A DNA stretch of 15,230 nt from JALHUB01 sp050010555 (GTDB taxonomy: Bacteria; Chloroflexota; Dehalococcoidia; DSTF01; JALHUB01). Made by a program: the position numbers and the translations under genes. The stretch spans positions 1 through 15,230 of the forward strand of contig JBEKKV010000050.1 in assembly GCA_050010555.1 (NCBI GenBank). The letters run 5' to 3'. The notes under the pieces were generated by a model. It ran no database searches. It was not told the origin of the DNA and saw only the letters and a program-made list of their open reading frames with translations. Positions 1 to 8,165 of this stretch are shown piece by piece; position 1 is the first letter of the stretch; every line of letters begins with the position of its first letter.

Positions 1-1871
1 TGCTTGAACGGATCGATGAGCCGGCGGCGCTGCGGGGGCTGTCGCAGCAGGAGCTGGACGAGCTTGCCCGAGAAGTCCGCGACCTGCTTATCGGCACCGT
101 CTCCGAGAACGGTGGTCATCTGGCCTCCAACCTGGGCGTCGTGGAGCTCACCATCGCATTGCACCGCGTCTTCGAGACGCCGCAAGACAAGCTCATCTGG
201 GACGTGAGCCACCAGTGCTACGTCCACAAGCTGCTGACGGGGCGACGGGAGCGTTTCGCGACCCTGCGTCAGTACGGCGGCCTCTCCGGCTTCACCTCCC
301 GTGCAGAGAGCCCGCACGACCCCTTCGGCACCGGCCACGCCAGCACCTCGATATCGGCGGCCTTGGGCATGGCGCTGGCGCGGGACCTGGCGGGGGAGCG
401 CCACCACGTCGTCGCGGTAATCGGCGACGGCGCCCTTAGCGGCGGCATGGCGCTGGAGGCCCTCAACCACGCCAGCCACCTGGACACCAAAGTCATCGTC
501 GTCCTGAACGACAACGGCATGGCGATCTCGCCCAACATCGGCGCCATCTCCAAGTTCCTCAACCTGCTGAACCGGGCACCGCGCTACGAGCACGTCAAGG
601 CGGACACCAAGCGCACGCTGGCGCGCCTTCCCGGCGGCGGCCCCATCCTGAAGCTAGTCACCTGGCTGAAGGGGAGACTCAAGGGCGCGCTCGTGCCCAG
701 CGCCTTCTGGGAGAAGCTGGGCTTCGACTACATCGGGCCGATAGACGGGCATAGCATCCGCGACCTGGAGGCGGCGCTCAGCCGCGCCCGCGACGCCAAG
801 AGAAAGACGACGATCGTCCACGTCCTGACCGAGAAGGGGAAGGGCTACCCGCCGGCGGAGGAGGACTCCGCGCGTTTCCACGGCCTCTCGCCCAACGGCC
901 ACGGCGGCAACGGCCAGAAGCCGGCGCCCTCCTACAGCGACGTCTTTGGCCAGACCGTGCTGCAACTGATGCGCCAGGACGAACGCATCGTCGCCGTCAC
1001 AGCGGCGATGTGCGAGGCGACGGGACTGGGCCCGGCGGCGCGCGCCTTCCCGGAGCGGGTCTTCGACGTCGGCATCTGCGAGGAGCACGGCGTGACCATG
1101 GCGGCGGGCCTGGCCTCGCGCGGCTTCCGGCCCATCGTCGCCATCTACTCCACCTTCCTCCAGCGCGCCTTCGACCAGATAATCCACGACGTCTGCATCC
1201 AGGGCTTGCCCGTCACCTTCGCCATCGACCGGGCGGGGATAGTGGGCGAGGACGGCCGCACCCACCAGGGCGCCTTCGACCTCTCCTACCTGCGCCTTCT
1301 CCCGAACATGACCGTCGCTGCGGCCAAGGACGAGGAGGAGCTAAGGCATCTCCTCTATACCGCGACGCGCTTGGGTGGACCGATGGCGGTGCGCTACCCG
1401 CGGGGCGAGGGCGTGGGCCTGCCGCTGACCGGCCCGCTTCAGCTCCTGCCGCTCGGCGTGAGCGAGCTACTACGCTCCGGCGCTGACCTGACTATTGCGA
1501 CGGTTGGGCCGGCGGCCTGGGCGGCCCTGGCGGCGGCGGAAGAGCTTTCGGCCTGCGGCATCGAGTGCGCCGTCGTCAACGCCCGCTTCATAAGGCCGCT
1601 GGACCACGAGACGATACTTACTCTCGCCTCTGGCAGCGGCCGGCTCGTGACCATCGAGGAGAACGCGCTGGCCGGCGGCTTCGGCAGCGCGGTACTGGAG
1701 GCGATGGACCAGGCGGGTGTGATAAACGTCCGCGTGGAGCGCATCGGCCTGCCGGACCGCTTCATCGAGCATGGGCCACAGGAGCTCTTCCGCGCGATGT
1801 TCGACCTCGATGCGGAGGGGATCGTCAGACGGGTGCGCGCAGCCTTCCCGGAACTCGCCCTTCGCCACTGA
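1..1871 (+). CDS. dxs: 1-deoxy-D-xylulose-5-phosphate synthase (first base of start codon outside window)
   Basis: Catalyses the thiamine-diphosphate-dependent condensation of pyruvate and glyceraldehyde 3-phosphate to DXP, the first step of the MEP isoprenoid pathway; cytoplasmic. Bases 1-2 are 'tg', followed in frame by codons for LERIDEPAALRGLS, the usual DXS N-terminus, so the start codon very likely straddles the left edge, giving about 623 residues, a normal DXS length. Seen in order: GGHLASNLGVVELT near residues 36-50, the thiamine-binding GDGA..GG motif at 142-149 with N170 and N172, the transketolase catalytic glutamate in GICEEHG (E361), and DRAGIVGEDGRTHQG at 410-424. The usual DVGHQAYPHK block reads DVSHQCYVHK here (68-77). 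The TGA stop lies just before the ribosome binding site of the prenyl synthase gene, suggesting one operon. Codons 581-621 are repeated exactly, inverted, at the right end of the window. Confidence 0.97.
   Translation, partial: LERIDEPAALRGLSQQELDELAREVRDLLIGTVSENGGHLASNLGVVELTIALHRVFETPQDKLIWDVSHQCYVHKLLTGRRERFATLRQYGGLSGFTSRAESPHDPFGTGHASTSISAALGMALARDLAGERHHVVAVIGDGALSGGMALEALNHASHLDTKVIVVLNDNGMAISPNIGAISKFLNLLNRAPRYEHVKADTKRTLARLPGGGPILKLVTWLKGRLKGALVPSAFWEKLGFDYIGPIDGHSIRDLEAALSRARDAKRKTTIVHVLTEKGKGYPPAEEDSARFHGLSPNGHGGNGQKPAPSYSDVFGQTVLQLMRQDERIVAVTAAMCEATGLGPAARAFPERVFDVGICEEHGVTMAAGLASRGFRPIVAIYSTFLQRAFDQIIHDVCIQGLPVTFAIDRAGIVGEDGRTHQGAFDLSYLRLLPNMTVAAAKDEEELRHLLYTATRLGGPMAVRYPRGEGVGLPLTGPLQLLPLGVSELLRSGADLTIATVGPAAWAALAAAEELSACGIECAVVNARFIRPLDHETILTLASGSGRLVTIEENALAGGFGSAVLEAMDQAGVINVRVERIGLPDRFIEHGPQELFRAMFDLDAEGIVRRVRAAFPELALRH
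1740..1861 (+). repeat. Inverted repeat, left copy (dxs 3' end)
   Basis: These 122 bases are identical, by direct base-by-base comparison, to the reverse complement of 15109-15230. They encode the last 41 shared residues of DXS, from RIGLPDRF to FPELAL. Identity stops abruptly after base 1861: this copy continues to R-H-stop, the other to a 12-residue tail. The match runs to the right window edge, so its true length is unknown. Confidence 0.97.
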
Positions 1872-1883
1872 TAAGGAGCGCAG

Positions 1884-2915
1884 ATGCAGCGGCTGATGCA
1901 GCGTCCTAGCGTGCTCGGGCGCTACCGGGAAGAGGTCGACGCGGAGTTGCGCGCCGCCTTCGACGGCTGCTGTTCGCCGCTGTACGACATGCTCCGCTAC
2001 CACCTGGGCTGGCAGACGGCGGACGGCCGGCCTATCGAAGGCCCAGCGGGCAAGGGACTGCGCTCCACGCTCTGCCTGCTGGCCTGCGAAGCCCTCGGCG
2101 GCGATGCCAGCACGGCGTTACCCGCGGCAGCCGCGGTCGATCTCGTCCATAACTACTCGCTGATTCACGACGACATCCAGGACCGCGACCTCGAACGCCG
2201 GCACCAGCCCACGGTCTGGGCGGTCTGGGGCGAGGCGCAGGCGATAAACGCCGGCTCGGCGATGCGGCAGCTCGCCGGCCTGACGCTGCGCAAGCTGGTA
2301 CCACGCGGCGTGAGCCCCGAAAGGGCCTTGCGGGCCGCGGCGCTGGTCGACGAGACGTGTCTTCGACTGCTGGAAGGCCAGTGGCTGGACATCAGCTTTG
2401 AGGGGCGGCTGGACGTCGGCCTTCCCGACTATCTCGACATGATTTCGCTGAAGACGGGCGCTCTTCTTGGCTGCGCCGCCGACCTGGGCGCGCTCGTCGC
2501 ATTCGAGGATGACGCGACGGCTGCCTTCCAGCGCTTCGGCCGCAACCTGGGGCTCGCGTTCCAGATCCGCGACGACGCGCTCGGCATCTGGGGCGACGGC
2601 GACGAGACGGGCAAGCCGGCGGGCAGCGACATTCGCCGCAAGAAGAAGTCGTTCCCCGTAATCTGCGCCCTCCAGGATTCGTCGCCGGCGGCGCAAGAGC
2701 TGCGGCGGATCTACTCGCAGCCGCAAATCGACGAAGAGCAAGTCGCGACCGTCCTCGACCTGCTGGACTCGCTCGGCGTTCGCGAGGCGACGCGACGGGC
2801 GGCGGAGACCTACCGCGACCGGGCGCTGGCAGAGATAGCGCCGCTCTCGCTGCGGGCCGCCGCGCGAAACGACCTGGAAGAGCTGGCGCACTTCCTGGTA
2901 GACCGCTCGCACTGA
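1884..2915 (+). CDS. Short-chain polyprenyl diphosphate synthase (FPP/GGPP synthase family)
   Basis: Adds IPP units to an allylic diphosphate to make a prenyl diphosphate, here probably FPP for squalene or GGPP; 343 residues, cytoplasmic. The start is ATG 1884, with AAGGAG at 1873-1878 and a 5-base spacer. Seen in the translation: GKGLR at 56-60 (IPP-binding, usually GKRLRP), the first aspartate-rich motif DDIQD at 96-100, RR at 105-106, GQWLDI at 165-170, KTG at 190-192, QIRDD at 227-231 and K-KKSFP near 253-258. The first motif lacks the two-residue insertion typical of E. coli-type IspA. The second motif is DDALG rather than DDxxD (230-234), a variant in which the last aspartate is lost. 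Y91 and S92 sit 5 and 4 residues before the first motif, which does not settle C15 versus C20. It lies 12 bases after dxs and 6 bases before fni, so co-transcription is likely. Product chain length is inference. Confidence 0.93.
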   Translation: MQRLMQRPSVLGRYREEVDAELRAAFDGCCSPLYDMLRYHLGWQTADGRPIEGPAGKGLRSTLCLLACEALGGDASTALPAAAAVDLVHNYSLIHDDIQDRDLERRHQPTVWAVWGEAQAINAGSAMRQLAGLTLRKLVPRGVSPERALRAAALVDETCLRLLEGQWLDISFEGRLDVGLPDYLDMISLKTGALLGCAADLGALVAFEDDATAAFQRFGRNLGLAFQIRDDALGIWGDGDETGKPAGSDIRRKKKSFPVICALQDSSPAAQELRRIYSQPQIDEEQVATVLDLLDSLGVREATRRAAETYRDRALAEIAPLSLRAAARNDLEELAHFLVDRSH

Positions 2916-2921
2916 AAGACT

Positions 2922-3974
2922 ATGATAGAGACGGAGAAGGTCAGCACGAACAGCCGGCGCAAAGAAGAGCACCTGCGGATCGCTCTGAACGAGGATGTCG
3001 CCTTCAAGGGCGTCAGCACCGGCTTCGAGGAGTACTATCTCCTGCACCAGGCGCTCCCCGAGCTCGACCTGCACGACATCGACGTTTCGACGGCGTTCCT
3101 AGGCCGCAGGCTGCGGGCGCCGCTCGTCATCTCGCCGATGGTCGGCGGCGTCGACGAGGCGGCGCGCATCAACCGGAACCTGGCGCAGGCGGCGCAGGCA
3201 GCGGGGATAGCGATGAGCGTCGGCTCGCTGCGCTGCGCCATAGAGGACCCGGCGCTTGCCGCCACCTACCGTGTCCGCGACGTCGCGCCCGACGTGCTGC
3301 TGTTCGCCAATCTCGGCGCCGTGCAGTTGAATCGAGGCTACGGGCCGCGCGAGTGCCGCGCCGCGATGGATATGATCGAGGCCGACGCCCTGACGCTCCA
3401 CCTGAACCCGCTGCAGGAGGCGCTGCAGTCCGGCGGCGACACCGACTTCGCGGGGCTCACCAGCCGCATCGCCGCAGTCTGCGCGGCCCTGGAAGCGCCG
3501 GTCTTCGTGAAAGAGGTTGGCTGGGGCATCTCCGACGCCGTGGCCCGTCGGCTCATCGAGGCGGGCGTTGCGGGAATCGACGTAGCGGGCGCCGGCGGCA
3601 CCTGTTGGAGCGAAGTCGAGCGGCTGCGGGCGGAGGACGAGACGCGGGCGAATGTCGCGGGCGCGTTCACAGGCTGGGGCATCCCGACAGCGGAGTCGAT
3701 TCGACTCGTTCGGCAGGTTGCGCCCGAGCTCCCACTCATAGCCAGCGGCGGCATCAGGACCGGCATCGACGTGGCGAAGGCGCTGGCGCTGGGCGCCGAC
3801 GTCGCGGGAATCGCGGCGCCGCTGCTGAAGGCGGCAAACGTTTCGGCGGAACGCGCGCTCAGCTTCGTCGACGAAGTCGTCGAGGAACTGCGCATCGCTA
3901 TGTTCTGCGCCGGAATCGGCAGCATCGACGCGCTCAAGCGCACGCCAAGCCTGAAACGGAGAGGAATGGAATGA
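2922..3974 (+). CDS. fni: Type 2 isopentenyl-diphosphate delta-isomerase (FMN-dependent)
   Basis: Interconverts IPP and DMAPP using reduced FMN and Mg2+, supplying the allylic primer for the prenyl synthase just upstream; cytoplasmic TIM barrel. The 350 residues match the family length. Seen: RKEEH at 13-17 near the N-terminus, SPMVGG at 71-76, the SVGS segment at 99-102, the HLNPLQE block at 160-166 (N162, Q165 and E166 are the substrate and metal ligands known in this family), VKEVGWG at 196-202 with K197, GAGGT at 223-227 and SGGIRTG at 275-281 for FMN phosphate binding. ATG 2922 follows the previous stop by 6 bases and has only a weak GAAAG in front, so translational coupling is likely. 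The stop overlaps the hpnH start as ATGA at 3971-3974. Both ends therefore tie it into the operon. Confidence 0.96.
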   Translation: MIETEKVSTNSRRKEEHLRIALNEDVAFKGVSTGFEEYYLLHQALPELDLHDIDVSTAFLGRRLRAPLVISPMVGGVDEAARINRNLAQAAQAAGIAMSVGSLRCAIEDPALAATYRVRDVAPDVLLFANLGAVQLNRGYGPRECRAAMDMIEADALTLHLNPLQEALQSGGDTDFAGLTSRIAAVCAALEAPVFVKEVGWGISDAVARRLIEAGVAGIDVAGAGGTCWSEVERLRAEDETRANVAGAFTGWGIPTAESIRLVRQVAPELPLIASGGIRTGIDVAKALALGADVAGIAAPLLKAANVSAERALSFVDEVVEELRIAMFCAGIGSIDALKRTPSLKRRGME

Positions 3975-4972
3975 TCTTTCCCTGGCAGCTAACGACGCGC
4001 CTTTCCGGATACCTCGCCAATAACAAGCTGCGCGGCCGGCGGCGCTTCCCCTACGTCCTCATGCTGGAGCCGCTGTTTCGCTGCAACCTCAGTTGCGCCG
4101 GCTGCGGTCGCATTCGCGAGTTCGGCGATTCAGTGGACCTCACGCTTTCCCGCGAAGAGTGCCTCGCCTCCGTCATGGAGTCGGGCGCACCCGTGGTGTC
4201 CATCACTGGCGGCGAACCGCTCATTCATCCCGACATCGGCGGCATCGTCTCCGACATCGGCGCGCGCCATCGCTTCGTCTACCTCTGCACCAACGGGACG
4301 CTGCTGGAGCGCTCGCTGCCCAAGTTCCGCCCCGGTCCTTATCTAAGCTTCGTCGTCCATCTCGACGGGCAGGCGGCGATCCACGATCGCAACGCCGGTC
4401 GCGACGGCGTGTTCGAGAAGGCGATAGCCGGCATTCGCGCCGCGAAGGCGGCCGGCTTCCAGGTGCGCACAAATACCACCGTCTACAGCAACAGCGACCT
4501 CGACGACGTGTCGCAACTCTTCCAAACGCTGGCCGACTGCGGCGTCGACGGCGTCATGGTATCGCCGGCGTTCAGCTTCGATGCGGTCGACAACGACATC
4601 TTCCTGACCCGCACCGAAGCGCACACCATCTTTCGCAAGCTGGCGCCGCACGCCAAACGCTTCCGCTACTGCAACACGCCCGTCTACTGGGACTTCCTCT
4701 CCGGCCGGCGGGCCCTCGACTGCACGCCCTGGAGCAACCCTACGCGCAATCCCATCGGCTGGAAGCGCCCCTGCTATCTCATCACCGACGGCCACGTCTC
4801 GACGTTCCGGGAGTTGATGGAGGAGACGGACTGGGAGGCGTACGGAACTGGCAACGACGCCCGCTGCGCCAACTGCATGCTACACAGCGGCTACGAGGCC
4901 AGCGCCATCGAGGCGGCGGGCGGCAGCCCTCGAGACCTCTGGCGGATGGCGAAGTGGACGCTCAGCGCTTGA
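3971..4972 (+). CDS. hpnH: Hopanoid biosynthesis radical SAM protein HpnH (adenosylhopane synthase)
   Basis: In characterised bacteria HpnH uses S-adenosylmethionine to attach a 5'-deoxyadenosyl group to diploptene, giving adenosylhopane, the first step of the extended hopanoid side chain. The 333-residue protein has the radical SAM cluster motif CNLSCAGC (C38, C42, C45), GGEPL at 80-84, CTNG at 106-109 and a FVVHLDG strand at 127-133. The C-terminal part carries four more cysteines (C251, C268, C299, C302) in the order seen in HpnH, with CTPWSNPTRN at 251-260 and a CANCM motif. ATG 3971 overlaps the fni stop by 4 bases, with GGAGAGG at 3958-3964 as ribosome binding site. The open frame extends far upstream of 3971, but that part is a shadow of fni. 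The neighbours hpnG and shc make this assignment strong. Confidence 0.95.
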   Translation: MIFPWQLTTRLSGYLANNKLRGRRRFPYVLMLEPLFRCNLSCAGCGRIREFGDSVDLTLSREECLASVMESGAPVVSITGGEPLIHPDIGGIVSDIGARHRFVYLCTNGTLLERSLPKFRPGPYLSFVVHLDGQAAIHDRNAGRDGVFEKAIAGIRAAKAAGFQVRTNTTVYSNSDLDDVSQLFQTLADCGVDGVMVSPAFSFDAVDNDIFLTRTEAHTIFRKLAPHAKRFRYCNTPVYWDFLSGRRALDCTPWSNPTRNPIGWKRPCYLITDGHVSTFRELMEETDWEAYGTGNDARCANCMLHSGYEASAIEAAGGSPRDLWRMAKWTLSA

Positions 4973-4980
4973 GGCCACCA

Positions 4981-5727
4981 ATGATCGGCCTCTTCGCGGC
5001 GACAGGGATGGAAGTAACCAATCTGCGCCGGCGCCTCAACGTGAGGGAGTCGTCGCGAGAAGAAGGATGTCGCATCCAGCACGGACGTTACGCGGATTGG
5101 GACGTTCTTCTGGTCCAATTCGGCATGGGGAGGGCCAGAGCGGAAGCGGCCGGGAAGAGCCTCCTGCCCCGCTACCCGCTTTCGGCCGTCCTGTCGCTCG
5201 GGTTCGCGGGGGCGCTCGTCGGCGGGCTGTCGGCGGGGGACGTCGTCGTTTGCTCGGCGGTCCGCCACGGACGGAAAGAGACGGTTGAATGCGATTCGAA
5301 CCTGCTCTTTCGCGCGGCGATGGCGTCGCAGCCGTTCGCCGTCACTAACGCCGTCGCCGTCTCCAGCGAGACGTTTGTCTCCAGTCCCGTCGCCAAACGG
5401 GGGCTGGCAGTGAGTTCGGGAGCATCGGTCGTCGATATGGAGAGCTACTGGATCGGCAGGGAAGCGCAGCATCTCGGGCTGCCCTTCCTCTCCGTGCGAG
5501 CGATAAGCGATCCGCTGACGGCGCACCTGCCGCCCATCGAGCGCTTCATTAGCGCGGACGGAGGCTGGTGCCCGGGAGGAATCGCCTTGCACTGCCTGGC
5601 GAGTCCGCAGTCGCTCATACGGCTGCTGTCCTTCGGCAGAGCGACGCGGCGCGCGGCGTCGAATCTGGCGCTGGCCATGGACGGCATCCTCGCCCGCCTG
5701 TGTGAGGGCGCGGCGATTGCGGGGTAG
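4981..5727 (+). CDS. hpnG: Hopanoid-associated nucleoside phosphorylase HpnG (adenosylhopane nucleosidase)
   Basis: Removes adenine from adenosylhopane to give (phospho)ribosylhopane, directly after the HpnH reaction; member of the MTA/SAH nucleosidase-phosphorylase superfamily. The protein has 248 residues. Seen: an N-terminal MIGLFAATGMEV strand with the family's early glutamate (E11), GMGRARAE at 48-55, the LGFAGAL loop at 73-79, VVDMESYW at 150-157 with the ribose-binding M153-E154 pair, and VRAISD at 172-177, where D177 matches the purine-contacting aspartate of the fold. ATG 4981 has GAGG at 4971-4974 with a 6-base spacer and lies 8 bases after the hpnH stop. A TTG or GTG further upstream would run into hpnH. 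The next gene starts 7 bases after its stop. Function is taken from family and neighbours; sequence alone would give only 'nucleoside phosphorylase-like'. Confidence 0.92.
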   Translation: MIGLFAATGMEVTNLRRRLNVRESSREEGCRIQHGRYADWDVLLVQFGMGRARAEAAGKSLLPRYPLSAVLSLGFAGALVGGLSAGDVVVCSAVRHGRKETVECDSNLLFRAAMASQPFAVTNAVAVSSETFVSSPVAKRGLAVSSGASVVDMESYWIGREAQHLGLPFLSVRAISDPLTAHLPPIERFISADGGWCPGGIALHCLASPQSLIRLLSFGRATRRAASNLALAMDGILARLCEGAAIAG

Positions 5728-5734
5728 GGACGAT

Positions 5735-7699
5735 ATGAAGCGCGCGACCATGCAACCGGCCATCGAAGGCAACGGCGTCCAGGCCGACGACCTCGACCGC
5801 GCTATAGCGTCGTCGCAGGCGTATCTGCTGGCGTTGCAGCACGCCAGCGGCTACTGGGCCGGCGAACTGGAGGCCGACGCGTCCGTGACGGCGGGCTACC
5901 TGCCGCTAATGCACTGGCTCGGCCGGGACGTCGCTCCGGAGCGCAAGCGGAAGGCGCTCAACTACGTCCTCGGCGAGCAGAACGCCGACGGCTCCTGGCC
6001 GATGTTTCGCGGTGGCGCCGGCGACCTGAGCGTGACGGTGCAGGTCTACTTTTCGCTGAAGCTCTCCGGCCTCAGCGCCGACGAGGAGCTGATGCGCAAG
6101 GCGCGCGATTTCGTGCTAGCGAACGGCGGCGTGATGAAGGCCAATATCATCACCAAGGCCTGGCTGTCGCTATTCGGCGAATTCGATTGGCGCGGCGTGC
6201 CGGTTATCCCGCCGGAGATCATATTCTTCCCGCGCTGGGCGCCGTTCAACATCTACGAGCTGTCGAGCTGGGCGCGGGCGACGATCATGGCGCTGTCGAT
6301 TCTGTCTGCGACGCGGCCCATCCACGCCGTCCCGCCGGCAGCGCGCATCGAGGAGCTGTACATCGAGCCGCCGGCGCAGCGCAACTATCGCCAGTGGCGC
6401 GCGCCGCGGCGGTTGAGCTGGGCCGGCTTCTTCATCGCCCTGGACCGCCTGTTCGCGCTTTACGAGAGGTCGCCGGTCAAGCCCGGTCGCGGCCTGGCGC
6501 TGCGACGCGTCGAGCGCTGGCTGCGCGACCACCAGGACACCGACGGCAGTTGGGGCGGCATAATGCTGCCCTGGATCTACGCCATCTTCGCCCTGAAAAG
6601 CCTCGGCCGGCGCGACGACGACCCGGCGATAGCGGGCGGCATCGCCGGCCTAGAGCGCTTCGTCGTGGAGGACGCCGACAGCATGCGGCTGCAACCCTCC
6701 GTTTCGGTGGTCTGGGACACCGCGTGGGCGATCCTTGCGCTCCGACGCTCGGGGTTGCCGGCCTCCCATCCGGCGCTCGTCAAGGCGGCGGAATGGCTGC
6801 TGGGCAAGGAGACGCGCCTCCCCGGCGACTGGGCGGTGAAGGGACTGAAGGACGGCGTGTCCGACGCGGGTTGCTGGTCGTTCGAGTTCGAGAACCGCTG
6901 GTACCCGGACATCGACGATACGGCGCTGGTGGCGCGGGCTCTGAACATGGTGCAGCTCTCGGAGGAGGCCGAGCCGGCGAAGAAAGCGGCCATCGAGCGG
7001 GCAAAACGCTGGATCGTCGGCATGCAGAGCGATGATGGCGGCTGGGCTGCGTTCGACCGCAACAACAACCGCTCCTACCTCGAACACGTCCCCTTCGCCG
7101 ACTTCATCACGCCGCTCGACCCGACGAGCCCGGACATCACGAACCACGGCCTCGACCTGCTCAGTGACCTCGGCGACCGCGGCCCGGCCGCTTCCGCCGG
7201 CGTCGACTATCTGAAGCGACGCCAGGAGGCGGACGGCTCGTGGTTTGGCCGCTGGGGCGTGAACCATATCTACGGCACGGGCCTCGTCCTCCCCAGCCTC
7301 GTCGCGGCGGACGACAGCGGCGCTCACGCTCACATCAGGCGGGCCGCCGGCTGGCTGACGCGCTTCCAGCACGACGACGGCGGCTGGGGCGAAACCTGCG
7401 CCACGTACCACGACCCGTCGCTGAAGGGCAAGGGGCCGAGCACGGCGTCGCAGACAGCCTGGGCACTGCTCGGGCTTGCCGCCGCCGGCGAATGCGACGC
7501 GCCCTGCGTGCGGGCGGGCGTCGACTATCTTCTGCGCAACCAGGTAGTCGATGGCGGCTGGCCGGAGCGCGATTTCACGGGCACGGGCTTTCCGCGGGCC
7601 TTCTATCTGCGCTACGGGCTGTACTCCACGTACTTCCCCCTGCTAGCGCTTTCGATGGTCCGCTCGAGCTGGAAGGAGGCAAGGAATGCAGGCGATTGA
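5735..7699 (+). CDS. shc: Squalene-hopene cyclase
   Basis: Cyclises squalene to hopene and diplopterol, the committed hopanoid step; monotopic membrane enzyme. With the start at ATG 5735 (GGGGTAGGGA just upstream, 654 residues) it matches the family length of about 630-690. The open frame reaches back to 5702, but that would overlap hpnG and lacks a good ribosome binding site. Seen: the catalytic DxDDT motif DIDDT at 392-396, H471 in the TNHG context that pairs with it in known cyclases, W179 in the YELSSWARA segment, and repeated QW-type motifs (DGSWP at 85-89, DGSWG at 270-274, DGGWA at 434-438, DGSWFGRWG at 500-508, DGGWG at 548-552, DGGWP at 606-610). F440 sits where the Alicyclobacillus enzyme has Tyr420. 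The C-terminal GTGFPRAFYLRYGLY block is intact. The 3' end overlaps the DUF116 gene by 14 bases. All landmarks seen are present, so the enzyme is expected to be active. Confidence 0.97.
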   Translation: MKRATMQPAIEGNGVQADDLDRAIASSQAYLLALQHASGYWAGELEADASVTAGYLPLMHWLGRDVAPERKRKALNYVLGEQNADGSWPMFRGGAGDLSVTVQVYFSLKLSGLSADEELMRKARDFVLANGGVMKANIITKAWLSLFGEFDWRGVPVIPPEIIFFPRWAPFNIYELSSWARATIMALSILSATRPIHAVPPAARIEELYIEPPAQRNYRQWRAPRRLSWAGFFIALDRLFALYERSPVKPGRGLALRRVERWLRDHQDTDGSWGGIMLPWIYAIFALKSLGRRDDDPAIAGGIAGLERFVVEDADSMRLQPSVSVVWDTAWAILALRRSGLPASHPALVKAAEWLLGKETRLPGDWAVKGLKDGVSDAGCWSFEFENRWYPDIDDTALVARALNMVQLSEEAEPAKKAAIERAKRWIVGMQSDDGGWAAFDRNNNRSYLEHVPFADFITPLDPTSPDITNHGLDLLSDLGDRGPAASAGVDYLKRRQEADGSWFGRWGVNHIYGTGLVLPSLVAADDSGAHAHIRRAAGWLTRFQHDDGGWGETCATYHDPSLKGKGPSTASQTAWALLGLAAAGECDAPCVRAGVDYLLRNQVVDGGWPERDFTGTGFPRAFYLRYGLYSTYFPLLALSMVRSSWKEARNAGD

Positions 7700-8165
7700 C
7701 AGGCGACACAGTTTCGCGGACGTGGAGCCCGAGGAGCGAATCCTATTGTTGCCGCACTGCCTCCGTCCCAGCGAAGGCTGCCGCGGCAAGCACACCCGCT
7801 CGGGCATGGAGTGTCCCGACGACTGCGAGCTGCCCTGCGCCATCCGCAACCTGCGCGAGGCGGCATTGACGGCCGGCTACAAGGGCGTCTGCATAGCGCC
7901 CGGCGGACGTCTCGCTCTTCGTTATGTCGAGGAGAAGCGCCCGCGGGCCATCGTCGCCGTTGCCTGCGACAAGGAGCTCGCGGCGGGAGTCGCCGGCGTC
8001 AAAGAGGTCTCGGGGAAGGGCATGCCGCTTCCCTCAATGGTTGTCATCCCCCTGGTCCGCGACGGCTGCGTCGACTGCGAGGTCGACGAAGAAGAAGCGA
8101 TCCGCATGATCCGCCTCGGCTGCGGCGACTGCGAGATGCCGCGGCGACGGAGTCGCGCCGGCTAG
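7686..8165 (+). CDS. DUF116 family cysteine-rich protein
   Basis: Function unknown. The 159-residue protein matches the DUF116 pattern: LLPHCLR at 21-27, a cysteine cluster (C32, C43, C47, C51), YKGVCIAPGG at 65-74, a hydrophobic AIVAVACDKEL strand at 88-98, MVVIPLVRDGCVDCEVD at 118-134, and a late CGDC at 146-149. There are 11 cysteines in all, suggesting Fe-S or other metal binding (inference). No signal peptide or membrane helix is evident, so it is probably cytoplasmic. ATG 7686 has a strong AAGGAGG at 7673-7679 with a 6-base spacer and overlaps the end of shc, so translation is coupled to the cyclase. Members of this family can occur beside or fused to prenyl synthases (recalled family knowledge), and that fits here. 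It is the last gene of the hopanoid block. A role in hopanoid side-chain or isoprenoid redox chemistry is a guess from position only. Confidence 0.85.
   Translation: MQAIDRRHSFADVEPEERILLLPHCLRPSEGCRGKHTRSGMECPDDCELPCAIRNLREAALTAGYKGVCIAPGGRLALRYVEEKRPRAIVAVACDKELAAGVAGVKEVSGKGMPLPSMVVIPLVRDGCVDCEVDEEEAIRMIRLGCGDCEMPRRRSRAG

Noticed and set aside
654..1265. 203-codon minus-strand open frame
   Set aside because: Lies inside dxs, antisense, and its translation looks like a compositional shadow.
2118..3074. 318-codon minus-strand open frame
   Set aside because: Shadow of the prenyl synthase and the start of fni; low-complexity Arg/Val/Gln-rich translation and no family features.
3353..3970. 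Upstream extension of the hpnH frame
   Set aside because: The translation is Arg/Gly-rich shadow of fni; HpnH homology begins at MIFPWQLTTR, which has a proper ribosome binding site.
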